Source: SZUA-309 sp965232595
GTDB lineage: Bacteria; Pseudomonadota; Gammaproteobacteria; Pseudomonadales; Azotimanducaceae
NCBI GenBank assembly: GCA_965232595.1
Contig: OZ246983.1
Coordinates: 3,782,001 to 3,846,000, forward strand
Direction of reading: 5' to 3'
DNA length: 64,000 nucleotides
The number at the start of each line of letters is the position of its first letter. The first letter of the stretch is position 1. The notes under the pieces are model-generated. The model saw only the letters and a program-made list of their open reading frames with translations. It searched no databases and had not been told where the DNA came from. Below are positions 8,802 to 16,607 of this stretch, piece by piece. Position numbers and translations under genes: made by a program.

Positions 8802-8837
8802 GTGGTTTTACTTCAGGTAGGAGGAATGATCGCTTAA
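8802..8837 (+). CDS. Possible 11-residue leader peptide
   Basis: GTG at 8802 opens an 11-codon frame (MVLLQVGGMIA) ending in TAA. It lies directly behind TAAGGAGGTGATC (8789-8801), which is fully complementary to the usual 13-nt 3' tail of bacterial 16S rRNA. So strong a ribosome-binding site before so short a frame suggests a leader peptide or a ribosome-engaging RNA. There is no downstream plus-strand gene before the terminator at 8955, so it is not an obvious attenuator. It could be chance. Confidence 0.35.
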   Translation: MVLLQVGGMIA

Positions 8838-8954
8838 CTTCGAGATCATTTCTCGAACCTTCATTGTTGCGGCATGGATCAACCGGACCCTCGTAGCGTT
8901 ACGGCGCTAGCAGAGGGTCACCACACGGTGCCGGCCCCGACTAATGAAAAAGCG

Positions 8955-8984
8955 CACGGGCTCCTTCGGGAGCCCGTGTTTTTT
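8955..8984. terminator. Bidirectional rho-independent terminator
   Basis: A perfect 10-bp stem (8955-8964 with 8969-8978) capped by a TTCG loop is followed by six T on the plus strand (8979-8984). On the minus strand it is followed by GCGC and a T5 run. It can end the candidate small RNA on the plus strand and the YkvI-like gene, whose stop codon is at 8985, on the minus strand. Confidence 0.88.
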
Positions 8985-10109
8985 CTAGGTACCGGAACTG
9001 GTCGCGGTTTCCGGTCCCCCCGGATCCGGCCGGTCGCTCAGCAGCCGGTAGATGCCCACCGTAAACAGCGGGATCAGGTAGACGAACAGGAAGCCCCACG
9101 CGATCCCGCCGTAGCCTCTCGCGATCAGATCAACGATGCCGAACTCCGAGAGCAGGCTGGCCACGATCAGAGCGAAGCCGGCGATGCTGGCATGGTGAAG
9201 GCGAGTCAGCGGCGTCGCTCTGCGCTCCTGCCACCAGGTGTCGATGCGCTCGATGAAGCCCTGTATGTTGCCTGCCCCGGTCTCGATGAAGGTGCCGAAC
9301 AGGACGATGAGGTAGAGGCCGAACAGCAGCGGCAGGCCCAGGGCCTCGAACTGGCTGTAGACGGGCAGCTCGGCATCGAGGATGCCGGGGTACGCGCCAA
9401 CGAAGCTGAGGTGGAAGAGAATGCCGGGGAACATGGCGATCACCCCGCCGATCAAGCCGGACGTCCAGGCCTGTTGCTCCGTTTCGATGGCCCTGGCCGC
9501 GTAGAGGATGACCGGCACCGCGGACACGTTGTAGAGCGCGTACTGCAGGCCACCCACCATCCAGCTGCTGTCGATCTGCCAGTCCAGCTTGCCCTCCAGG
9601 TCAGCCGGGCTCAGCCCGGTCATCACCGCGACGAAGTAGCTGAGAAAAACGACGTAGAGCAGCACGCTCCAGGAGGCCAGCACCCGGGTGATCAGCTCGC
9701 GGCCGAAGAAGGTCAGCAGCACGACGAACACCAGCATCACCACCGCGCCGGTGCGCGAAGGCAGGCCGAAGCTGTCCTGGAGAATGCCACCGGCGGCAGA
9801 ACCCATCACCGCCAGCACCAGCACGAACAGCACCAGCAGCACCAGCTCGAAGAGCACCCAGGCGCGACCGAGGAGCAGGCGGAAAAAGCTGCGGTAGTCG
9901 TAGGTCTGGTAGCGCACGGCCAGCGCCAGGGTGGTGGCAAATATGGCGGAGACCAGCAGGGTTGCCAGCAACTGACCCAGAAAACCGTTGGCGATCCCGT
10001 GCCGGGTGAAAAACTCCACCAGCTCTCTGCCGGTGCCGTAACCGCCGCCGATCATCACCGATTGAAGCACCGCCCCCGGCAGGAAGTAGATGGAGAGGAA
10101 TCGCATCAT
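8985..10109 (-). CDS. YkvI-like membrane protein (LeuT-fold transporter relative)
   Basis: Integral membrane protein of 374 residues with about 10 helices. The N-terminal IYFLPGAVLQSVMIGGGYGTG with an unwound glycine-rich first helix, followed by GRELVEFF, matches the uncharacterised YkvI family, distantly related to LeuT-fold symporters. Two adjacent ATG codons (10109 and 10106) can start it. The open frame continues far upstream but that part is antisense to the acyl-CoA synthetase and has no homology. It ends directly against the terminator at 8955-8984. Substrate unknown. Confidence 0.72.
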   Translation of the reverse strand: MMRFLSIYFLPGAVLQSVMIGGGYGTGRELVEFFTRHGIANGFLGQLLATLLVSAIFATTLALAVRYQTYDYRSFFRLLLGRAWVLFELVLLVLFVLVLAVMGSAAGGILQDSFGLPSRTGAVVMLVFVVLLTFFGRELITRVLASWSVLLYVVFLSYFVAVMTGLSPADLEGKLDWQIDSSWMVGGLQYALYNVSAVPVILYAARAIETEQQAWTSGLIGGVIAMFPGILFHLSFVGAYPGILDAELPVYSQFEALGLPLLFGLYLIVLFGTFIETGAGNIQGFIERIDTWWQERRATPLTRLHHASIAGFALIVASLLSEFGIVDLIARGYGGIAWGFLFVYLIPLFTVGIYRLLSDRPDPGGPETATSSGT

Positions 10110-10220
10110 GAGCGGCTCACAAGGCAGCGGAAGTGGCTCGGATGCTAAGCCAGATTGCGCGGGAAGGGCAATCGAGGGACACTCGCCGCAGGTTGAATCG
10201 ATACTGTTGAAGGGGGACGA

Positions 10221-11735
10221 ATGCACACGTTTGCGGATCCGATCAGGACGGCCGTACGCCTGGCTGGCGATAAGGTCGGAGTCATCGATGGGGAAGCCTC
10301 GTTCACCTTCAGGACGTTGCACGAGCGGTGCGCAAAGCTCGCTGGCGCGTTGGCTGGCCTCGGCCTGCAGAAGGGTGACCGGGTGGCCATTCTGGCCGGC
10401 AACGGTCACCGCTACATCGAAACCTACGTCGGCGTGCCTGCGGCCGGTTTCGTCGTCGTGCCCCTGAATACCCGACACGCGGAACCGGAGCTCAAGTACG
10501 CTCTGGAAGACTCGGAAGCCAGAGTACTGATCGTCGATCGGGATCCAGGCACCCTGGCGGATGTGGTCGAGCACGTGGTGATGATCCCGGACGCTTACGA
10601 GTCCATGATCGATGGAGCGGACGCGATCGAGCTCGGCACCGACGTCAGCGAAGATGATCTGGCCGGCTTGTTTTACACCGGTGGCACTACGGGAAAGTCC
10701 AAAGGGGTGATGCTTTCGCACCGGAACCTGATCGCCAACACCTATCACTATCTGGTCTCCATTCCGCAACGGGCGGAAGACGTGATGCTGGTGATGGCGC
10801 CCATGTTTCACGCTGCAGGATCGAACGGCATCCTCGGCAACATCTGGACGACGGGCGTGCAGATCACCCTGGATGCCTTCGATCCGGCTCGGGCGCTGGA
10901 TCTGATCGAGCAGCATCAGGTGACGGAAACCCTGGGCGTGCCGACCATGCTCGCGGCAATCGCCGAAGAGCAGCACGCGCGGCCGCGGGAGACCTCGACG
11001 CTGCGGATGATCGCGCACGGCGGCTCGCCGATCGCTACCGAGGTGCTGCGGCGTACGCACAGCGCCTTCCCCACCGCGCAGCTGAACGAGGTGTACGGCG
11101 CGACGGAGCTGTCGCCACTGACCACGGTGCTGATCGGCGAAGAGGACATCATCGACGACGATCGAGCCCGCTCCTGCGGGCGCCCCGTGCTCGGCAACGA
11201 CATCCAGATCCTCAACATCGACGGGGAGGCGGTGGAGCCCGGCTCGGTGGGCGAGGTGGTCGTGCGCGGTCCGAACGTGATGCAGGGATACTGGAATAAG
11301 CCGGAGCAGACGGCCAGCGTGCTCAAGAACGGCGCTTACTGGACCGGCGATCTGGGCTACATGGACGAAGCCGGATACCTGTTCCTGGTGGATCGCAGCA
11401 AGGACATGATCGTTTCCGGCGGTGAGAACGTGTACTCCACCGAGGTGGAGGAAGTGATCTACCAGCACCCGGCGGTGCTGGAGGCTGCCGCGTTCGGGGT
11501 GCCGGACGAAAAGTGGGGCGAAGCGGTCTGGGCGGTGGTGGTGCCCCGGGAGTCTCATCACAACATCGATCCGAGCGAGATCATCGATTTCTGCCGGGAA
11601 CGGATCGCCGGCTACAAAGTACCGAAAGGCATCGATCTGCGCGCCGATGCGCTGCCGAAGTCCGGCCCGGGCAAGGTGCTGAAGCGGGAGCTGCGCGCGC
11701 CTTACTGGGAGGGCAAAGACCGGGCAGTGAACTGA
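10221..11735 (+). CDS. AMP-dependent acyl-CoA synthetase
   Basis: ANL-superfamily ligase of 504 residues that activates a carboxylic acid as acyl-AMP and then acyl-CoA. The P-loop-like YTGGTTGKSKGVMLSHRNL lies near residue 155, NEVYGATE near 295, the GDLGYMDEAGYLFLVDRSKD hinge near 385, and the catalytic lysine in LPKSGPGKVLKREL near the C-terminus. The start ATG has GGGGGACGA before it. It is followed at 18 nt by an Ldh-type dehydrogenase. A medium- to long-chain or aromatic acid is likely; the exact acid is unresolved. Confidence 0.9.
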   Translation: MHTFADPIRTAVRLAGDKVGVIDGEASFTFRTLHERCAKLAGALAGLGLQKGDRVAILAGNGHRYIETYVGVPAAGFVVVPLNTRHAEPELKYALEDSEARVLIVDRDPGTLADVVEHVVMIPDAYESMIDGADAIELGTDVSEDDLAGLFYTGGTTGKSKGVMLSHRNLIANTYHYLVSIPQRAEDVMLVMAPMFHAAGSNGILGNIWTTGVQITLDAFDPARALDLIEQHQVTETLGVPTMLAAIAEEQHARPRETSTLRMIAHGGSPIATEVLRRTHSAFPTAQLNEVYGATELSPLTTVLIGEEDIIDDDRARSCGRPVLGNDIQILNIDGEAVEPGSVGEVVVRGPNVMQGYWNKPEQTASVLKNGAYWTGDLGYMDEAGYLFLVDRSKDMIVSGGENVYSTEVEEVIYQHPAVLEAAAFGVPDEKWGEAVWAVVVPRESHHNIDPSEIIDFCRERIAGYKVPKGIDLRADALPKSGPGKVLKRELRAPYWEGKDRAVN

Positions 11736-11753
11736 GCCGGGGCAGGTTTGCTT

Positions 11754-12824
11754 ATGACTGATCGGGTCGCCCACGATGCGCTGCTGGAGCTGGTGGTGTG
11801 CCTGTTCGAGGCGAACGGCCTGTCCCGGGAGATGAGCGAGGTGGTGGGCCGTGGCTTCGTCGATGCGGAGCTGCTCGGTTTCCGTTCCCATGGCGTGATC
11901 AAGGTGCCGACCAACCTGAAGTGGTTGGGCAGCGGTGACACCCGCGCCGCCGGCGAGCCGGAAGTGCTGATGGAACGCCCGGCGGTGGCGAACTGGGACG
12001 CCAACGGGCTGCCCGGCCATTGGGCGATGCATCGAGCCCTGGAGCGGGCAATCCCGCGGGCGCGGGAGCTTGGCGCCTTCACCATGACCCTGCGGCGCTG
12101 CCAGCACGTGGCCTGCCTGGCATCGACCCTGATGCCCGCGATCGAGGCGAAAATGATCGTGCTGATGATGGTGAGCTCACCTGACGAGGCTTTCGTCAGC
12201 CCCTTCGGCGGCGCCGAGCGGCTCTTTTCCAACAACCCGGTTGCGCTGACGGCGCCGGGTCCCGGCTATCCGGAAGCGTCACCCTGGCCGATCCTGTTCG
12301 ACGTCAGCATGGCCATCACCGCCGGCAGTCAGGTGGCGCGCGCAGCACGCCTCGGCCAGCGGCTCGCCGAGCCGGCCATAAAAAGCACAGCTGGCGAGAT
12401 AACCGATGATCCAGCGGCGCTCAGCCAAGGTGGCTCGGTGATGCCGATCGGCGGGGTCGGGCACGGTCACAAGGGCCACGCGCTGACCATCATGACGGAG
12501 GTTCTCAGCCAGACCCTCGGCGGCTACGGCAGATCGTCGGAGCGACCGGAGAGCGAGTTGAACAGTGTCTACCTGCAGGTGCTGGACCCGGCCGCATTCG
12601 GCGCCGCGGCCGACTACGATCGGGAAATCCGTCACCTGGTGAACATGGTGGAATCGAGCCCAGCGGATGAGCCGGCAAAGCCCGTGCGCATGCCCGGCCG
12701 CAATGCCTGGACGAATCGCGCCAGGCAGCTCGAGGCGGGTGTTGAGCTCGATCCCGGGGTGCTGGCGGCACTGGCGCCGTTTGCAGCCGCGGCCGGGCTC
12801 GAGCTGCCGGATCTGCTCAGCTGA
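11754..12824 (+). CDS. Ldh family (malate/L-lactate/sulfolactate-type) dehydrogenase
   Basis: NAD(P)-dependent dehydrogenase of the type II malate/L-lactate family, 356 residues. Recognisable are AELLGFRSHGVIKVPTNLKW near the N-terminus, the central FGGAERLFSNNPVALTAP nucleotide/substrate region, and GVGHGHKGHALTIMTEVLSQ. The family oxidises 2-hydroxy acids such as malate, lactate or sulfolactate. The ATG at 11754 is preferred over a TTG six bases earlier. It follows the acyl-CoA synthetase closely and is probably in the same operon. Confidence 0.83.
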   Translation: MTDRVAHDALLELVVCLFEANGLSREMSEVVGRGFVDAELLGFRSHGVIKVPTNLKWLGSGDTRAAGEPEVLMERPAVANWDANGLPGHWAMHRALERAIPRARELGAFTMTLRRCQHVACLASTLMPAIEAKMIVLMMVSSPDEAFVSPFGGAERLFSNNPVALTAPGPGYPEASPWPILFDVSMAITAGSQVARAARLGQRLAEPAIKSTAGEITDDPAALSQGGSVMPIGGVGHGHKGHALTIMTEVLSQTLGGYGRSSERPESELNSVYLQVLDPAAFGAAADYDREIRHLVNMVESSPADEPAKPVRMPGRNAWTNRARQLEAGVELDPGVLAALAPFAAAAGLELPDLLS

Positions 12825-12850
12825 CGCAGGGACTCAGCTGACGCAGCGAC
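12817..12850. repeat. 17-bp tandem duplication across a stop codon
   Basis: CTCAGCTGACGCAGGGA is followed at once by CTCAGCTGACGCAGCGA, a two-unit tandem repeat with one mismatch. The first copy includes the last codons and TGA of the Ldh-type gene. It looks like a small slippage duplication in the convergent gap. Confidence 0.7.
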
Positions 12851-12851
12851 G

Positions 12852-15119
12852 CTAGCCTGAGGCGGCCGCCCTGCGCATGGCTTCCCGGAACTGCTGCAGC
12901 TCCTGATTGCCGGGCTGCTGGCTGATGAGCCGATCGAGCAGCGGCAGCGCCTCGCTGAAACGGCCCTGGTCACGCAGCATGGTTACCGCGGCGATCAGCA
13001 GGTCCGGATCGTCCGGCCAGCGCTGAAGCAGGGCGTTCAGCACCACCAGCGCCTGGTCCGTATCACCGCTGTCGTTCAGCGCGATGGCCCAGGTATAGGC
13101 GTACTGGCGTTGCCCCGGCGCTAACCTGGCAGCGTGCTCCAGCTGCGGCAGGCCGTCCGCCATCCGACCCTGTCGGAACAGCCACAGGGCGTAGGCATAA
13201 GCCACCTCCGGCTGGTCGGGTGTCAACGCCAGCGCCTCTTCGAGCAGCGGCCCGCCTTCGAGATCGCGCCCGGTAGCGCGGTACAGGTCGGCCAGCGAGA
13301 CCAGTCCCGGCACCCAGTTCGCCTGCAGGGCCAGCGATTCCTGGAGCGCCGCCTCGGCAGCCGGCAGCTGGCCGAGGGCGGCGTAGGCGCCGGCCAGGTT
13401 GGTCAGCGTCTCCGGGTAATCCAGATTGAGCGCCTGCTCATCGATCCAGGTGAGCAGGTGCGGCTCGAGGCGCTGTCGGTAGCTCGGATCCGACTGCAAC
13501 GTCGGCAGCAGCGCTGACACGGCCTGATGTCGGACTGCGCGCAGCTCATCCTCCAGCAGGGGTGCCAGCAGGCGCCAGGCGCGTTCTGGGGTCAGGCTGG
13601 CCGCGGCCAGCGGTGCGGAGAATCGAAGCAGGGGCTCGTCCTTTCTGGCCAGACGGATGGCATCCATGGTGTAGCCCCGGTTGTAGGCGCCGAGCCTGGC
13701 CAGGGCCGATGCCCGAACCATGATCGGCTGCGCCGGATCCGCCACCAGCTCTGCCAGCTGCGCGTCTACAACCGGCACCCCGGCGTCAGCGGCACCGAAC
13801 GGCAGAGCGAAGTGCGGCCGGGGCCGATCGCCGAAGCGTTCGTCGATCACGTTTGCCGCCCAGCGGGCATCCCGGTCCGTGTGGCAGACGGTGCAGGGTT
13901 CCGGGACCCCCATGGTCAAGGCGAGATCGGGACGCGGAATCCTGAAGCTGTGATCACGACGATCGTCCACGCTCATGTAGGTTTTTGCGGGCATGTGGCA
14001 GGAGACGCAGGCTGCCCCCTCGCTGCCGGGTGCGTGGAAGTGGTGGTCGGGTGAGTCGTAGCTCGTGGCTGCGGCGGCGGCCGCTGCGAACGCTTCTGGA
14101 GGGCTCGCCTGATGGCAGAAGGTGCAGGTCTCGTTGCCGGGGCGCTTCAATTCCGCGCTGTGCGGGTCGTGGCAGTAGCTGCAGGTGACGCCGGCCAGAT
14201 GCATGCGGCTCTGCAGGAACGAGCCCCAGACGTAGACCTCATCCAGGATCTGCCCGTCCGGGTGGTAGAGCCCGGGAGAAATCAGCCGCGGCGAGTAGTG
14301 ATCGAGGAAAGCCTTCGCTGGTTGGAACCCCTCGGCGATCTGGCCCCTGCGGGCGTGGCAGGGCGCGCAGGCGTTGATCTGCTCGGGCTGCGTCTGCAGC
14401 GACAGCAGCGGCACGGTTTCAGGATCGGCCGCATGGGCGGAGCCGGGGCCGTGGCAGGCCTCGCAGCTCACGTCTTCCAGCTCGAACGTGGTCTGGTAGC
14501 TTCGGGTTTCCGGATCGTAGCCCTTGACGACGCCGGTGGAGTGGCAGTCGGCGCATTGGTTGTTCCAGCGGTTTGCCCGACCCCGCCAGTGCATCGGGTC
14601 GCCTACCGGGTAGGCCTGCTCGTGGAGGTTGAACCAACGCTGGCCGCCGGACTCCAATCCTCGGCTGTCCCAGGCAATCGGGTGCGTCTGCCAGGCGCCG
14701 TCGCCGCCATCGATGACGTACTGCTGCAGCGGCTCGACGCCGAAGGTGAAGCGGGGCCGTCGCTGCTCCGTACCCGACCGTTCCTGGAACGAGAGCCCCT
14801 GATCGTCTCTGCTGATCAGGGTGTCGTCGAGCTCGACGCCGCGGCTGGCGAGCGAAGAGTCCGCGGTGGCGACCTGCAGCGCGAGATCGTGGTGGGAGTT
14901 CTGCCACAGCTGATAAGCTGCCTGATGGCAATCGGCGCAGGCGGCGCTGCCCACATAGGCCGCGTCGGTTGCCGGTCCCGGGGTCTCGGTGCTGGCGACC
15001 GCGCTTTCGCTGCCGCCGTCCGGACCTGGCTCGGTGCAGCCGGCAACGGCAGCCAGAAACGTCACGATCAGGGCGGAGCGTCGAGCTGATGACGCGAGGA
15101 GTAGAGCGGTAACCTGCAT
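12852..15119 (-). CDS. Octaheme c-type cytochrome lipoprotein with HEAT/TPR C-terminus
   Basis: Predicted periplasmic lipoprotein of 755 residues. The N-terminal signal ends in the lipobox VAGC near residue 27. Eight CxxCH heme sites follow (CADCH twice, CEACH, CAPCH, CSYCH, CTFCH, CVSCH, CTVCH) within about residues 50-370, a doubled-CXXCH arrangement. Then comes a HEAT-like stretch (PIMVRASALARLGAYNRG) and several TPR units to the end. The ATG at 15119 is chosen because the lipoprotein signal begins there; the frame stays open upstream without homology. It probably carries electrons, or handles a small oxidised substrate, with partner proteins bound by the TPRs. The reaction is unknown. Confidence 0.87.
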   Translation of the reverse strand: MQVTALLLASSARRSALIVTFLAAVAGCTEPGPDGGSESAVASTETPGPATDAAYVGSAACADCHQAAYQLWQNSHHDLALQVATADSSLASRGVELDDTLISRDDQGLSFQERSGTEQRRPRFTFGVEPLQQYVIDGGDGAWQTHPIAWDSRGLESGGQRWFNLHEQAYPVGDPMHWRGRANRWNNQCADCHSTGVVKGYDPETRSYQTTFELEDVSCEACHGPGSAHAADPETVPLLSLQTQPEQINACAPCHARRGQIAEGFQPAKAFLDHYSPRLISPGLYHPDGQILDEVYVWGSFLQSRMHLAGVTCSYCHDPHSAELKRPGNETCTFCHQASPPEAFAAAAAAATSYDSPDHHFHAPGSEGAACVSCHMPAKTYMSVDDRRDHSFRIPRPDLALTMGVPEPCTVCHTDRDARWAANVIDERFGDRPRPHFALPFGAADAGVPVVDAQLAELVADPAQPIMVRASALARLGAYNRGYTMDAIRLARKDEPLLRFSAPLAAASLTPERAWRLLAPLLEDELRAVRHQAVSALLPTLQSDPSYRQRLEPHLLTWIDEQALNLDYPETLTNLAGAYAALGQLPAAEAALQESLALQANWVPGLVSLADLYRATGRDLEGGPLLEEALALTPDQPEVAYAYALWLFRQGRMADGLPQLEHAARLAPGQRQYAYTWAIALNDSGDTDQALVVLNALLQRWPDDPDLLIAAVTMLRDQGRFSEALPLLDRLISQQPGNQELQQFREAMRRAAASG

Positions 15120-15152
15120 GGTGGCGGAGCATAACAGGATGAGGTGGACGAC

Positions 15153-15473
15153 ATGAGTTCCCTGGAACGGGACTTCGCGACGCTGGAAACGGACCTGCAG
15201 GCGCTGCTCGGCCTGCTCGAGGAAGCTGAGGAGACCTTCTGGCGCAACACGCTGGCGCGTGGCCTGCGGCAGGTCAAGGATCAGAAGCTGGCGGGCGCCA
15301 CCTACATACTCGGCTGCTACGGCGGCGTGGAGACCTTCTCCGATCTGGTGATCGGCAGGAAGTTCGAAGCCAGCGAGCCGCTGCGCTTCCGCAACCTGAA
15401 CGCCCGCCTCTCGCACCTGCGCACCCGGACTTTCGATTCCGCCAACGCCATCGCGGCTCGCCGCAGCTGGTAG
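15153..15473 (+). CDS. Hypothetical protein
   Basis: Protein of 106 residues with no recognised family. The first 40 residues form an acidic helix (SLERDFATLETDLQALLGLL), followed by YILGCYGGVETFSDLVIG and a basic C-terminus. No signal peptide or membrane helix. The ATG at 15153 has a GAGG nine bases before it; a GTG nine bases earlier is possible. It is divergent from the octaheme gene (33-bp gap) and 28 nt upstream of threonine aldolase. Confidence 0.6.
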   Translation: MSSLERDFATLETDLQALLGLLEEAEETFWRNTLARGLRQVKDQKLAGATYILGCYGGVETFSDLVIGRKFEASEPLRFRNLNARLSHLRTRTFDSANAIAARRSW

Positions 15474-15501
15474 ACTCCCGGGCAGTCGAGAGAGAGGGAC
15501 C

Positions 15502-16527
15502 ATGAGCGAAGCTGACTGGATTGATCTGCGCAGCGACACCCTGACCCGGCCGACCCCCGATATGCGAGCGGCCATGCACGCCGCTGAGGTAGGGGACGAT
15601 GTGTACGGAGAGGACCCGACGGTCAACGCGCTGGAACAGCTGGCCGCCGGAATGCTCGGCAAGGAAGCGGGGCTGTTCCTGGCTTCCGGCACCCAATCGA
15701 ACCTGGTCGGGTTGCTGACCCATTGCCAGCGTGGCGACGAGTACATCGTCGGCGGGACTGCGCACACTTACCAGTTCGAAGGCGGCGGCGCAGCGGCGCT
15801 GGGCGGAATTCAACCGCAGACCCTGCCGTTCGCAGAGGACGGGACGCTGGATCTGGACTCGGTGGAAGCCCTGATCAAGCCGGACAACGTGCACTTCGCC
15901 AACACGCGCCTGCTCTGCCTCGAGAACACGCAGGACGGCAAGGCGACGGCGGCGCCGTATTTTGCCGAGGCGCGGGCCCTGGTCGACCGGCATGGGCTGG
16001 GTCTGCACCTGGACGGCGCCCGCTACTTCAACGCGGCGGTGGCGACGGGTGGCTCCATCGACGCCATTGCATCACCCTGCGACACCGTCTCGATCTGCCT
16101 GTCGAAGGGGCTCGGCGCGCCAGTCGGTTCGGTGCTGGTCGGGCCTGCTGACTTCATTCACAGAGCCCGGCGTTGGCGGAAGATGGTAGGCGGCGGCATG
16201 CGTCAGGCCGGGGTGATCGCGGCGGCCGGGATCTACGCGCTCGAAAACAACGTTGACCGGCTCGCTGAAGATCACGAAAAGGCGGAGCTGGTTGCGGCGG
16301 CGATGAACGCACGCTTTCCGGCCGCAGCCGTCGCCAACACCAACATGGTGTTTGTCGACCTGCCGGCTCCAACCTTCGCCGCGCTGCGCGAAGCGTTCGC
16401 CGCGAGGCAGATCCGCATTAACCGGAATCGCTGGGTCTTTCACCTCGATGTGAGCTTCGACGCCGTGGCGCGGCTTGTCAGCGTCATCGAGTCGGTGCCG
16501 CTGGGCGCCGAGGTCAGCGCCGGCTGA
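15502..16527 (+). CDS. ltaE: Low-specificity L-threonine aldolase
   Basis: PLP enzyme of 341 residues that splits L-threonine or L-allo-threonine into glycine and acetaldehyde. IDLRSDTLTRPTPDMRAAM and VGDDVYGEDPTVNALE are the hallmark N-terminal motifs, HLDGARYFNAA holds the PLP-binding aspartate and arginine, and Lys202 in CLSKGLGAPVGS forms the Schiff base. The ribosome site AGAGAGGGACC precedes the ATG. Length and motifs are complete. Confidence 0.92.
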   Translation: MSEADWIDLRSDTLTRPTPDMRAAMHAAEVGDDVYGEDPTVNALEQLAAGMLGKEAGLFLASGTQSNLVGLLTHCQRGDEYIVGGTAHTYQFEGGGAAALGGIQPQTLPFAEDGTLDLDSVEALIKPDNVHFANTRLLCLENTQDGKATAAPYFAEARALVDRHGLGLHLDGARYFNAAVATGGSIDAIASPCDTVSICLSKGLGAPVGSVLVGPADFIHRARRWRKMVGGGMRQAGVIAAAGIYALENNVDRLAEDHEKAELVAAAMNARFPAAAVANTNMVFVDLPAPTFAALREAFAARQIRINRNRWVFHLDVSFDAVARLVSVIESVPLGAEVSAG

Positions 16528-16607
16528 TCCAGCTCGCTCATGCGGACTACCGGCGGCTGGTCGCTGGGCCTACACTCTGTGCTCTACAGAAAACCTGGGA
16601 AGCGGAT

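Larger units (their letters stand above)
8771..8984 (+). ncRNA. Candidate structured small RNA (three-way junction, terminator)
   Basis: This stretch holds no family-like protein gene but folds strongly. Hairpin A is TTCGAGA/TCTCGAA at 8839-8857. A CCGG/CCGG helix (8883-8886 with 8931-8934) closes a junction of two helices with no unpaired bases between them: hairpin B (8887-8918, ACCCTC with GAGGGT plus TAGCG with CGCTA) and hairpin C (8919-8930, CACC with GGTG). A UUCG-capped terminator follows at 8955-8984. Upstream sit a possible promoter and an extended Shine-Dalgarno with an 11-codon frame. Several GGA triplets might bind a CsrA/RsmA-type protein. I do not recognise a known RNA family. 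Hairpins are symmetric, so a minus-strand transcript is possible, although the promoter and terminator favour plus. Confidence 0.5.

Noticed and set aside
8985..12107. Very long minus-strand open frame (about 1040 codons)
   Set aside because: Only the part up to 10109 matches a protein family. The rest is antisense to the acyl-CoA synthetase and the Ldh-type gene and has the low-complexity look of high-GC antisense frames.
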